From Enterorhabdus sp. P55 (GTDB taxonomy: Bacteria > Actinomycetota > Coriobacteriia > Coriobacteriales > Eggerthellaceae): a stretch of DNA of 36,824 nt. Shown here piece after piece: positions 1 to 7,188 of this stretch. How positions within the stretch are numbered: the first letter of the stretch is position 1; each line of letters begins with the position of its first letter. The notes below the pieces were generated by a model. The model was not told the origin of the DNA. It saw only the letters and a list, made by a program, of their open reading frames with translations, and made no database searches. Where the stretch lies: NCBI RefSeq assembly GCF_009911695.1, contig NZ_QWKK01000015.1, positions 1 to 36,824 on the forward strand, written 5' to 3'. The translations under genes and the position numbers were made by a program.

Positions 1-602
1 CCGAGCGCCAGCAGCACGCCGGCCGCGCCGAGGGCGAGGAGCGCGCGCTCAAGCCGCCCGCGCCGCACGCCGGCGGCCCGCAGCGTGGCCAGGGCCAGCA
101 CCGAGCCGCCCATGGGCGCCACGGCCACCAGGTTGACGTTGGTGAAGGGGAGGTCCCACGTCACCACCGTGCGGATGGAGTAGGCGCACGAGATGAACGC
201 GATGGCCGCGAGCGCCGATGCGCACGAGAGGGCCAGGAGCACCGTCCTCACGCGTCCCCACGGCCGCTCGCTGAAGCTTAGCAGCCACGCCGTCCACGCG
301 AACGCGACGAAGAGCCCGGTCGCGAACACCTCGTTGGACAGCGGCGAGCGGCCCACCCCCATGAGCACGTAGAGCGTGTTGCCCGGCTTGCCCAGGTGGT
401 TGGTGGACGCGATGAGCCCGAGCATGGCCACGGCCAGCGGGATGATGAGGAAGCGCGCGAGCCGTGCCGCCTCGGCCGGGGCCAGCCGCCGTGAGAGCAG
501 CAGCGCCGCGATGGCCACGAAGGCGAGCGCGCCCGAGGGCATGAGCGTGGTGAACGCCACGAGGGAGAGCTGGGCCAGGCCCTGGTCGATGCCGGTCACC
601 AT
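1..602 (-). CDS. DmsC/NrfD-like membrane anchor subunit (3' end beyond window)
   Basis: This frame stays open from an ATG at 602-600 to the window edge, giving about 200 residues. It translates as MVTGIDQGLAQLSLVAFTTL followed by several hydrophobic segments. It contains STNHLGKPGN and GVGRSPLSNE; the complete DmsC homologue at 5303-6172 has HLGSPAH and the same GVGRSPLSNE, so the family is clear. DmsC anchors hold the catalytic and Fe-S subunits of DMSO-reductase-type complexes at the membrane and oxidise menaquinol. The start overlaps the stop of the radical SAM gene (ATGGTGA), which implies translational coupling. What is odd is that the anchor follows a radical SAM gene rather than catalytic and Fe-S subunits. 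The C-terminal part and any further operon genes lie outside the window, so the partner enzyme is unknown. Confidence 0.8.
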   Translation of the reverse strand, partial: MVTGIDQGLAQLSLVAFTTLMPSGALAFVAIAALLLSRRLAPAEAARLARFLIIPLAVAMLGLIASTNHLGKPGNTLYVLMGVGRSPLSNEVFATGLFVAFAWTAWLLSFSERPWGRVRTVLLALSCASALAAIAFISCAYSIRTVVTWDLPFTNVNLVAVAPMGGSVLALATLRAAGVRRGRLERALLALGAAGVLLAL

Positions 603-1984
603 CGGTCTGCCCCCTCCTCGGCCGCCGGCCCTGCCAGCGGGGCGCGGGTCAGGTCGGCCTCCTCGGCCACATGCAGGCCGACCTCGCGGAAGACGCGCCG
701 GTTCTCCTCGTCGCGCTCGATGAGGGCGCTCGCCACGAACAGGCGCCCGAGCGCGCCTGCGCCGCCCCGCCGCATGAGCGCCGCGCCGGCCGCCGCCGGG
801 TCGGCCAGCACCACGCCGGCCTCCTCGTCCCACGACCACGCCTCGTCATCGGCGCCGTCCTCGCGCAGCCATGCGGCCAGCCGCGCGGCGTCCTCGCCGA
901 AGGCGCGCGCCGCCTCGTAGAAGAACGTGCGGCTCGAGAAGCGCCACGGCGGCACGGCCAGCGCCCCGCCGTTGTTCTGGGCCCAGATCTGGGCGGTGTT
1001 CTTGTTCTCGAGCGAGCACCAGTGCAGCCCGAGCGCCGTGCCGTCCTCGAGTGCGCGGGCCATGAGCTCGAGGGCCAGCTCCTCGCTGCCGGCCACGGGC
1101 AGCGCGCCGGCGTAGCCGTAGTCGTAGGGCACGCGGAAGGGGTCACGCGCCAGGCGCAGCCCGCGTTCGCGGAAGGCTGCGGCATTGTGGAGCGGAAAGC
1201 ACAGCTCCAGCAGGTTCACGCCGAAGGCGCCAAGGCGCTCCAGCTCGGACAGCAGCCGCTCCATGGCGGGCCCCGTGCCGGGGATCACGGGCATCTCCAC
1301 GATGACGGCCGGCACCGCCTCCACGGCGGCGGCCACGTGCCCGAGCGCCTCGGCGACGGCCGTCTCGCCCTCGTCAACCTTCACGCTCAGGCGCACCTCG
1401 TCAAGCCCGGCGGCGGCCAGCTGGGCCCAGAGGCCCGGCGTGGCGCCGAGGCCCGAGGTGTACATTCTTATATGGGCGTGCGGATAGCGCTCGCGCGTCC
1501 ACGCGCAGAAGGCGAGCGCCTCGTCGGCCAGCAGCAGCGGCTCGCCGCCGGTGAGCGCCGCGCAGTCGATGCCCCCGGTCGCCTCGGCGTAGGCCGAAAG
1601 CTCCCCGCGCCAGTCCTTCGCGCTGTCGCGGTAGCGGTCCCAGTCGTGCTGGTTGGGGTTGAAGCAGAACCAGCAGCCGCGCGGGCAGGCGAGCGTGGCG
1701 AACGTGGAGATGCTGCGGTGCCCGGTGGCGCAGCGCGCGCAGGCGGGGGAGAGCGCGCCGGCCGTGAGCGCGCACCCGCCGTTGCGCTCATGTGCCCCGA
1801 GCGCGATGACGCGCTCGCGCAACGCCGCCACGCGAGAGGCGCGCCCGGCGTCGTCGTCAAGCGGCACGCCGAAGCGGGCGATGGCCTCGCCGAGCCGCTC
1901 GCGCTCCTCGGCGAGGCGGCCGACGTAGGCGCGGTGCGCGGGTGCCGCCAGCGCGGCGGCGTCGCTGTGGGTGGCTGGTCTCAT
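596..1984 (-). CDS. Radical SAM protein, first gene of leftward respiratory operon
   Basis: The 462-residue protein has the radical SAM cluster motif CPRGCWFC (CxxxCxxC) near residues 99-106, which binds a [4Fe-4S] cluster that cleaves S-adenosylmethionine. LTGGEPLL follows, matching the SAM-binding GGE motif, and further Cys residues precede the motif (CARC). A glutamate-rich C-terminal third without obvious family motifs follows the barrel. The start at 1984 is supported by GGAGGGAC about 8 nt upstream. Its stop overlaps the start of the DmsC-like gene, so the two are probably co-translated. It is divergent from the dmsABC operon at 2239. The substrate cannot be read from sequence; a role in maturing or modifying a respiratory complex is inferred from context only. 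Its reaction is unknown. Confidence 0.85.
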   Translation of the reverse strand: MRPATHSDAAALAAPAHRAYVGRLAEERERLGEAIARFGVPLDDDAGRASRVAALRERVIALGAHERNGGCALTAGALSPACARCATGHRSISTFATLACPRGCWFCFNPNQHDWDRYRDSAKDWRGELSAYAEATGGIDCAALTGGEPLLLADEALAFCAWTRERYPHAHIRMYTSGLGATPGLWAQLAAAGLDEVRLSVKVDEGETAVAEALGHVAAAVEAVPAVIVEMPVIPGTGPAMERLLSELERLGAFGVNLLELCFPLHNAAAFRERGLRLARDPFRVPYDYGYAGALPVAGSEELALELMARALEDGTALGLHWCSLENKNTAQIWAQNNGGALAVPPWRFSSRTFFYEAARAFGEDAARLAAWLREDGADDEAWSWDEEAGVVLADPAAAGAALMRRGGAGALGRLFVASALIERDEENRRVFREVGLHVAEEADLTRAPLAGPAAEEGADRW

Positions 1985-2238
1985 GCAGATGTCCCTCCGA
2001 GGCGTTATCCGAACTGCGCCCAGGCACGGCCCGGACGCGGCCCGGGCGCATGGGCCCCTCTCCGACCCTGGCGCGCCCGCCTCACATACTCGATACCCAA
2101 AAGTCTATGCGACCTGGGTTTTCTCAACATCACATAAAACGTGTGATGTTATTTTGCCGGTAACATTTTATCGTCAAACGCGTTACATGGCGCCGCCGGG
2201 AGGGTTCGTCGGCGCCGGTAGAGAGGGAAGGAGCTTTT
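1985..2238. promoter_or_regulatory. Divergent control region between two respiratory operons
   Basis: This 254-bp region separates the start of the leftward radical SAM/DmsC operon from the rightward dmsA-like gene. Its centre (about 2090-2190) is much more AT-rich than its surroundings and carries a perfect 9-bp inverted repeat at 2126-2150. Promoters for both operons must lie here, but I could not assign -35/-10 pairs with confidence on either strand. Confidence 0.6.
2126..2150. promoter_or_regulatory. Candidate operator: perfect 9-bp inverted repeat
   Basis: The left arm AACATCACA (2126-2134) and right arm TGTGATGTT (2142-2150) are exact reverse complements separated by 7 nt. The site lies 89 bp before the dmsA-like start and 142 bp before the radical SAM start, where a regulator could act on both operons. 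The half-site order (TCACA then TGTGA) is the reverse of a CRP site, so CRP itself is not indicated. The binding protein is unknown. Confidence 0.55.
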
Positions 2239-4668
2239 ATGGAAGCAAACGCGCCGAGCGGAGGGATGTCCCGCAGGACGTTCTTCAAGGGAGCCGGTGC
2301 CGCCACCGCCACCATGGCCGCGAGCGGCGTCCTCGTGGACGCGCTGTTCGAGAAGGCTGAGCCGGCCTTCGCCGCGGAGGCCAACCAGCAGAGCGCCGAG
2401 GAGAAGGTGGTCCAGAGCCACTGCTCCTGCAACTGCGCGAGCCGCTGCCCGCTGTGGATGCACGTCAAGGACGACGAGATCCAGTGGATCCAGTCCGAGA
2501 CCGAGCCGTGGGACGATGACGAGACGAGCCGCCAGCGTGCCTGCCTGCGCGGGCGCTCCGTGCGTCGCTGGATCAACGACCCCGACCGCCTCAAGTACCC
2601 CATGAAGCGCGTGGGCAAGCGCGGCGAGGGCAAGTTCGAGCGCATCAGCTGGGATGAGGCCATTCAGACCATCGCCGATAACCTCAAGCGCACCTACGAG
2701 AACTACGGCCCCGAGGCCGTCTACTGGACGCTCGGCTCGGGCGTCTACAGCCTCACCGGCCGCCCCATCGGCCGCCTGCTCGCCTGCACCGGCGGCTACC
2801 TGGGCTACTACGGCACCTACTCGGCCGCGCAGATCACCAAGGCCGCTCCCTACATGTGGGGCGCCAAGACGGCCTCCACGCCGGCGGCCATCAAAGACTC
2901 CGACCTCGTCATCTGCATGGGCTGGTCGCCGTCTGACTCCATGATGGGCTCCACCGGCGAGTCCAAGCACGGCTTCGAGTGGGCGCACCGCATGAACCCG
3001 GATGCCAAGTACATCCACATCGACCCGCGCTACAACGACACGCTGGCCAACTCCGGCGACGAGTGGATCCCCATCCGCCCCGGCACCGACGCGGCCCTCG
3101 TGGCGGCCATCGCGCACGTGCTCATCGAGGAGAACCTGCTCGACCAGGCGTTCCTCGACACCTACACCGTCGGCTTCGACGAGCACACCCTGCCCGAGGC
3201 CTACCAGGGCAAGAACATGTCCTACCGCGACTACGTCATGGGAGCGGGCTACGACAAGGTGGAGAAGACGCCCGCCTGGGCCGCCGAGATCACCCTCATC
3301 CCCGAGGAGCGCATCGTCAAGCTGGCTCACGAGCTGGCCGAGGCCGAGGCGCCCTTCGTCGCCCAGTACTACGGCATCCAGCGTCACTCCAACGGCGAGC
3401 TCGCCTCGCTGGCCGTGAGCCTTCTGCCCGTCATGGTGGGCGCCATCGGCAAGCCGGGCACGTCCACCGGCCTTGACGTGGGGTCGTACTCCTTCAGCAT
3501 CCCCTGGATTGGCGGCACGAACCCCTGCAAGACGCAGATCTCCATCTTCACCTGGGCCGACGCCATCGACCACGGCCATGAGATGACCGCCACCCACGAC
3601 GGCGTGGTGGGTGCCGACAAGCTTTCCACCGACATCAAGTTCCTCGTGGAGTACGGCGGGAACTGCTTCACCAACCAGCACAGCGACGCCAACGTGGCCC
3701 ATGACATCCTCGTCGACGAGTCCAAGTGCGAGTTCATCCTCGTCTTCGAGACCGTCATGAACGACGCCGCCAAGTACGCCGACATCCTGCTGCCCGACAT
3801 CATGCGCGCCGAGCAGAAGGGCATCATCAACGACGGCTGGTCGGGAGACGTGGCCTCCATCACCTTCGCGAGCCCCGCCACCACCGGCGAGAAGTTCGAG
3901 CGTCGCAGCGCCTTCGACGTGTGCGCCGACATCGCCGAGGCCATGGGCGTGCGCGACGAGTACCTCGACGGCAAGGACCAGGAGGGCTGGACGCGCGAGA
4001 TCTACGAGACCGCCGCGGCCAAGGACCCCCGCATGCCCAGCTACGAGGAGGGCTACGAGATCGGCGAGTTCCACTACCGCAACCCCAAGGGCTACACCCC
4101 GGCGCTCGCCACCTTCGTGGCCGACCCGGTGGCCAACCCCCTCAAGACCCCCTCGGGCAAGATCGAGGTGTTCTCCGAGAAGATCCAGAAGCTCGTGGAG
4201 ACCTGGGAGTTCGACGACCCGCGTGACGTGCTGTGCCCCGTGCCCATCTACACCCCGGGCGTCGATAGCTACGAGGACTGCACCGAGGAGCTGCCCTTCA
4301 CCCTCATCGGCTTCCACTACAAGTCGCGCACCCACAGCTCGTGGGGCGGCGTGGAGCTGGTCAAGGAGGCCTGCCCGCAGGAGGTGTGGATCAACACCGC
4401 CGACGCGGAGAAGCTGGGCATCGAGAACGGCGAGATGGTGAGCGTGTTCAACGACCACGGCGAAGTGCACATCCTGGCCAAGGTGACGCCGCGCATCATC
4501 CCCGGCTCGCTGGCCATCTCGCAGGGCGCCTGGCGCGACGCCGACATGTCCGGCGACCGCATCGACAAGGGCGGCTGCATCAACACCCTGACCAACATGC
4601 ACCCCTCGCCCCTGGCGAAGGGCAACCCGCAGCACTCCAACGTGGCGGGCGTCCGGAAGATCAGCTAA
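2239..4668 (+). CDS. DmsA-like molybdopterin oxidoreductase catalytic subunit
   Basis: The 809-residue protein opens with a Tat signal (SRRTFFKG at 11-18, hydrophobic stretch, then an AFAAEA cleavage-like site near 44-49), so it is exported folded with its cofactor. Cysteines 62, 66, 70 and 102 fit the DmsA-type [4Fe-4S] pattern (HCSCNCASRC then RACLRGRS). YGTYSAAQI aligns with the E. coli DmsA segment whose serine binds molybdenum, making Ser195 the likely ligand. A C-terminal molybdopterin-binding domain is present. AAGGAG lies 6 nt before the ATG. It heads a four-gene operon with Fe-S, anchor and chaperone genes. The family reduces S- or N-oxides and related acceptors outside the cytoplasmic membrane; the actual substrate cannot be told. 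Coriobacteria carry many such paralogues, so I give no specific symbol. Confidence 0.93.
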   Translation: MEANAPSGGMSRRTFFKGAGAATATMAASGVLVDALFEKAEPAFAAEANQQSAEEKVVQSHCSCNCASRCPLWMHVKDDEIQWIQSETEPWDDDETSRQRACLRGRSVRRWINDPDRLKYPMKRVGKRGEGKFERISWDEAIQTIADNLKRTYENYGPEAVYWTLGSGVYSLTGRPIGRLLACTGGYLGYYGTYSAAQITKAAPYMWGAKTASTPAAIKDSDLVICMGWSPSDSMMGSTGESKHGFEWAHRMNPDAKYIHIDPRYNDTLANSGDEWIPIRPGTDAALVAAIAHVLIEENLLDQAFLDTYTVGFDEHTLPEAYQGKNMSYRDYVMGAGYDKVEKTPAWAAEITLIPEERIVKLAHELAEAEAPFVAQYYGIQRHSNGELASLAVSLLPVMVGAIGKPGTSTGLDVGSYSFSIPWIGGTNPCKTQISIFTWADAIDHGHEMTATHDGVVGADKLSTDIKFLVEYGGNCFTNQHSDANVAHDILVDESKCEFILVFETVMNDAAKYADILLPDIMRAEQKGIINDGWSGDVASITFASPATTGEKFERRSAFDVCADIAEAMGVRDEYLDGKDQEGWTREIYETAAAKDPRMPSYEEGYEIGEFHYRNPKGYTPALATFVADPVANPLKTPSGKIEVFSEKIQKLVETWEFDDPRDVLCPVPIYTPGVDSYEDCTEELPFTLIGFHYKSRTHSSWGGVELVKEACPQEVWINTADAEKLGIENGEMVSVFNDHGEVHILAKVTPRIIPGSLAISQGAWRDADMSGDRIDKGGCINTLTNMHPSPLAKGNPQHSNVAGVRKIS

Positions 4669-4682
4669 GGGAGGAATGAGCA

Positions 4683-5303
4683 ATGACCGACTACGCTTTC
4701 TCCTTCGATGCCGCGCGCTGCACGGGCTGCAAGACCTGCCAGCTGGCATGCAAGGACTACCATAACCTCGACACCAAGGTGTCGTTCCGCAAGGTGTACG
4801 AGTACGCCGGCGGCGGCTTCGACACCGACGAGCGGGGCTGCGTCACGCCGCACGTGTGGACGAGCTACCTCTCCGTCAACTGCAACCACTGCGAGGAGGC
4901 GGCCTGCATGCAGGTGTGCCCGACCGGCGCCATGCACCGCGACGAGCAGGGCTTCGTCTCCGTGGACCACGAGCGTTGCGTGGGGTGCAAGTACTGCCAG
5001 CTGGCCTGCCCCTACAACGTGCCGAGCTTCGATGCGGACCTGGGCCAGATGCGCAAGTGCGACGGCTGCACCGAGCGCGTCGCGAAGGGCGAGAACCCCA
5101 TCTGCGTGGATGCCTGCCCGCTCTACGCGCTCGACTTCGGCCCGGCCGACGAGATGGCCAAGAAGCACGGCGAGGGCGAGTGGCTCGCGCCGCTTCCCGA
5201 CCCGTCCTACACCAAGCCCACTACCATCATGAAGGGCAGCCCCGCCACCAAGAAGGGCGGCACCTACGAGGGCGCGCTCATGAACCCGAAGGAGGTCAGG
5301 TAA
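4683..5303 (+). CDS. DmsB-like four-cluster ferredoxin subunit
   Basis: The 206-residue protein carries four cysteine groups: CTGCKTCQLAC near the N-terminus, CNHCEEAACMQVC, CVGCKYCQLAC, and CDGC followed by CVDAC. These correspond to the four [4Fe-4S] clusters of DmsB-type electron-transfer subunits, which pass electrons from the membrane anchor to the catalytic subunit. It has no signal peptide, consistent with hitch-hiking export with the Tat-bearing catalytic subunit. It starts 14 nt after the catalytic gene with GGGAGG upstream. Its stop codon overlaps the start of the anchor gene (TAATG). Length is normal for the family. Assignment is firm; the specific electron acceptor is not. Confidence 0.93.
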   Translation: MTDYAFSFDAARCTGCKTCQLACKDYHNLDTKVSFRKVYEYAGGGFDTDERGCVTPHVWTSYLSVNCNHCEEAACMQVCPTGAMHRDEQGFVSVDHERCVGCKYCQLACPYNVPSFDADLGQMRKCDGCTERVAKGENPICVDACPLYALDFGPADEMAKKHGEGEWLAPLPDPSYTKPTTIMKGSPATKKGGTYEGALMNPKEVR

Positions 5304-6172
5304 TGTTCTTCGACGCTGCCTTGGGCGAGCTGCCCCTGCTCGTCTTCTCCCTGCTGGTCCCCGTGGGGCTGGCGGCCCTGGGGCTCATGGCCTGTGCCCG
5401 CGGCTTCCTGCCGGCGGGTGACGAGGCCGCGGCGCGCCGCGCCGATATGCTGGTCCTCGTTCCCGGCGTGCTCGTGCTCGTGGGCCTCGCGGCCTCGTTC
5501 ATGCACCTGGGGTCTCCGGCCCACGTGCTGGACATGATGGCCGGCGTGGGCCGCTCGCCGCTCTCCAACGAGATCGCGGTGGCCGGCGCCTCCATCGCCG
5601 TGGCCGTCGTGTGGTGCGTGGCCTGCGTGGCCGCTCATCCCGGCGCCGGCGCCCAGCGCGCCTGCGGCGCGGTGCTCCTGGTGCTCGCCGTGCTGACGGC
5701 CGTGTTCACCGGCACCGCCTACATGATCGTCACCATCCCCGTCTGGAACACCCCGTGGGGCGCCGTGAGCCAGGTCGGCCTGGCCCTGCTCGGCGGCGGC
5801 GTGCTGGCGGCATGCTGCCTGGCTGCGGCCAAGGGCGCGCTGTCGGCCCCGGCTGGCAAGATGCTCCTCGGCATGGCCGCGGCCGGCCTCGTGCTGCTCG
5901 TCGCGGGCCTGGCCCTGCTCGGCAGCGCCGCTGGCGCGGCTATGAGCTCCACCGGCGCCACCCTGGCTGACGCCCTGGGCACCTACGCCGGCGTGGCTGT
6001 GGCCGCCGCCGCGCTCTCGCTCGTGGGCCTCGCGGTGTGGGGCGCGGGCGTGCTCAAGGGGGCAGGCACCAAGCCGGCCGCCGCTGCCGTGGCCTGCGTG
6101 GCGGTGCTTTGCGGGCTCGCCCTGGCGCGCGTCGACTTCTACGGCGTGTTCCTCTCGGTGGGCCTGGGCTAA
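5303..6172 (+). CDS. DmsC-like membrane anchor subunit
   Basis: The 289-residue protein begins MFFDAALGELPLLVFSLLVP and consists almost wholly of hydrophobic segments, about eight by eye. It holds the DmsC motif region FMHLGSPAHVL and GVGRSPLSNEI, where the histidine is a likely quinol-site or haem-free anchor residue. DmsC proteins oxidise menaquinol and hand electrons to the Fe-S subunit. The ATG overlaps the stop of the Fe-S gene (TAATG), and its own stop overlaps the start of the chaperone gene in the same way. This start is preferred over an upstream in-frame ATG at 4856, which would lie inside the Fe-S gene. It is a close match in key motifs to the partial anchor at 1-602. Confidence 0.9.
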   Translation: MFFDAALGELPLLVFSLLVPVGLAALGLMACARGFLPAGDEAAARRADMLVLVPGVLVLVGLAASFMHLGSPAHVLDMMAGVGRSPLSNEIAVAGASIAVAVVWCVACVAAHPGAGAQRACGAVLLVLAVLTAVFTGTAYMIVTIPVWNTPWGAVSQVGLALLGGGVLAACCLAAAKGALSAPAGKMLLGMAAAGLVLLVAGLALLGSAAGAAMSSTGATLADALGTYAGVAVAAAALSLVGLAVWGAGVLKGAGTKPAAAAVACVAVLCGLALARVDFYGVFLSVGLG

Positions 6173-6804
6173 TGGGCGCCTTCGCCGCCGACGCCGGCGC
6201 GCTGGCCGACGCCGCCGAGCTTCTGGGAACGCTCCTCTACGTCGACCCGGCCGAGGCGTCCTGCGCGGACGCCCTGGCCTGGGCGGCGGGCGCCGACGCG
6301 GCGGGGGAGTGGCCCTTCGGCGGCGAGGAGGCGGCCCGCGCCCTCGAGGCGCTCGCCGCCGACCTGGCCCAGCGCGACCCCGCCGAGCGCCATCGCGCCT
6401 TCGCCCGCCTGTTCGTGGGGCCGGCCAAGCTGCCGGCGCCCCCGTGGGGGTCGGTCTACACCGATCCGGAGGGCGTCATCTTCGGCAACCTCACGCTCGA
6501 CGTGCGCCAGTGGATGCGCGAGGCGGGCGTGACGCTGCGCCTGCCCGAGCGCCAGCCGGAGGACCACCTGGGCCTCATGCTGCTCATGCTCGCGTGGTCG
6601 CTGCGCGCCGATGTGGACGAGCGGGCCGCGCGGCGCCTCGTCGAGGAGCTCATGCTGCCCTGGGCCCCGCGCTTCCTCGAGCTTCTGGCCGAGCGCGCAG
6701 ACGACGCCTTCTACGGCCCGCTCGCCTGCCTGGCCCGCGTGACCCTCGGCGACTGGCAGGCTCGCTACGGGCTGGTCCCGCCGAGCCTGCGGCTCTACCG
6801 CTAG
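6172..6804 (+). CDS. TorD/DmsD-family molybdoenzyme maturation chaperone
   Basis: The 210-residue, mostly helical protein shows the TorD-family signatures: RLFVGPAKLPAPPWGSVYTD in the middle and ERQPEDHLGLMLLML after it, matching the E-P-x-D-H segment. These cytoplasmic chaperones bind the Tat signal of the catalytic subunit and hold export until the molybdenum cofactor is inserted. Here the obvious client is the Tat-bearing protein at 2239-4668. The start at 6172 overlaps the anchor stop (TAATG), the third such coupling in this operon. An in-frame ATG at 6037 lies inside the anchor gene and is rejected. A strong terminator follows at 6818. Confidence 0.9.
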   Translation: MGAFAADAGALADAAELLGTLLYVDPAEASCADALAWAAGADAAGEWPFGGEEAARALEALAADLAQRDPAERHRAFARLFVGPAKLPAPPWGSVYTDPEGVIFGNLTLDVRQWMREAGVTLRLPERQPEDHLGLMLLMLAWSLRADVDERAARRLVEELMLPWAPRFLELLAERADDAFYGPLACLARVTLGDWQARYGLVPPSLRLYR

Positions 6805-6817
6805 CCACCCTCCTCCT

Positions 6818-6853
6818 GCAGGGGCCCCGGCATCGCGCCGGGGCCCCTGCTTT
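6818..6853 (+). terminator. Intrinsic terminator of the dmsABC-chaperone operon
   Basis: A perfect 14-bp stem (6818-6831 with 6837-6850, GCAGGGGCCCCGGC and its complement) closes a 5-nt loop and is followed by TTT. It starts 14 bp after the chaperone stop codon. Confidence 0.85.
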
Positions 6854-6854
6854 G

Positions 6855-6966
6855 GTGACAGAGTGACAGAGCAGAGTGACAGAGGGTCACACCTGATGGC
6901 ACGGGGGTGACAGAGGGTCACACCTGATGGCACGCCCCTGTGACAGAGGGTCACACCTGATGGCAC
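6855..6966. repeat. Short tandem repeat array with hairpin units
   Basis: Three identical 27-bp units lie at 6876-6902, 6907-6933 and 6940-6966, separated by 4 and 6 bp. Each begins GTGACAGAGGGTCAC, which can fold as a 5-bp hairpin (GTGAC/GTCAC), and ends with CACCTGATGGCAC-type sequence. Two truncated copies of the first 9 bp (GTGACAGAG) precede them at 6855 and 6863. Spacers are far too short for CRISPR. The units look like a REP-type or other non-coding intergenic repeat; no transposase is adjacent. Confidence 0.85.
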
Positions 6967-7032
6967 GCGCCGCCTGTGATCGTGCCGCCTCGGCCGCAAC
7001 CGCGGGATCATCCCACGTCGCGGCCGCTCTTC

Positions 7033-7041
7033 TGCTATCAT
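7033..7041 (+). promoter_or_regulatory. Extended -10 promoter for tRNA-Leu
   Basis: TG-C-TATCAT (7033-7041) is an extended -10 element placed 40 bp before the mature tRNA 5' end, leaving a leader of about 33 nt for RNase P. No good -35 hexamer is visible 17 bp upstream, as expected for this promoter class. Confidence 0.55.
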
Positions 7042-7080
7042 GGGGCGCTGCGGCGTGGCGACGCCGCTGTCATGCGACGT

Positions 7081-7165
7081 GCGGGCGTGGCGGAATTGGC
7101 AGACGCGCCAGATTTAGGTTCTGGTGGGGAGACCCGTGAAGGTTCAAGTCCTTTCGCCCGCACCA
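7081..7165 (+). tRNA. tRNA-Leu (anticodon UAG), CCA encoded
   Basis: The acceptor stem pairs GCGGGCG (7081-7087) with CGCCCGC (7155-7161), followed by discriminator A and an encoded CCA (7163-7165). The anticodon stem CCAGA/TCTGG (7108-7112, 7120-7124) holds loop TTTAGGT with anticodon TAG at 7115-7117, reading leucine CUA and other CUN codons. A long class II variable arm (around GGTGGGGAGACCC) fits leucine identity, and the T-arm GGTTCAAGTCC is normal. The next gene begins only 23 bp after the CCA. Confidence 0.97.
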
Positions 7166-7188
7166 CTTACCTTTATAGGAGGGCTTAC

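Noticed and set aside
2126-2150. CRP/FNR binding site
   Set aside because: The half-sites are TCACA then TGTGA, the reverse of TGTGA-N6-TCACA, and the spacing is 7.
2149-4749. 866-residue open frame on the minus strand
   Set aside because: It is antisense to the DmsA-like gene, His/Val/Gly/Ala-rich and without family motifs; long antisense frames are common in GC-rich DNA.
6876-6966. CRISPR array
   Set aside because: Repeats are identical but spacers are only 4 and 6 bp and no cas genes are present.
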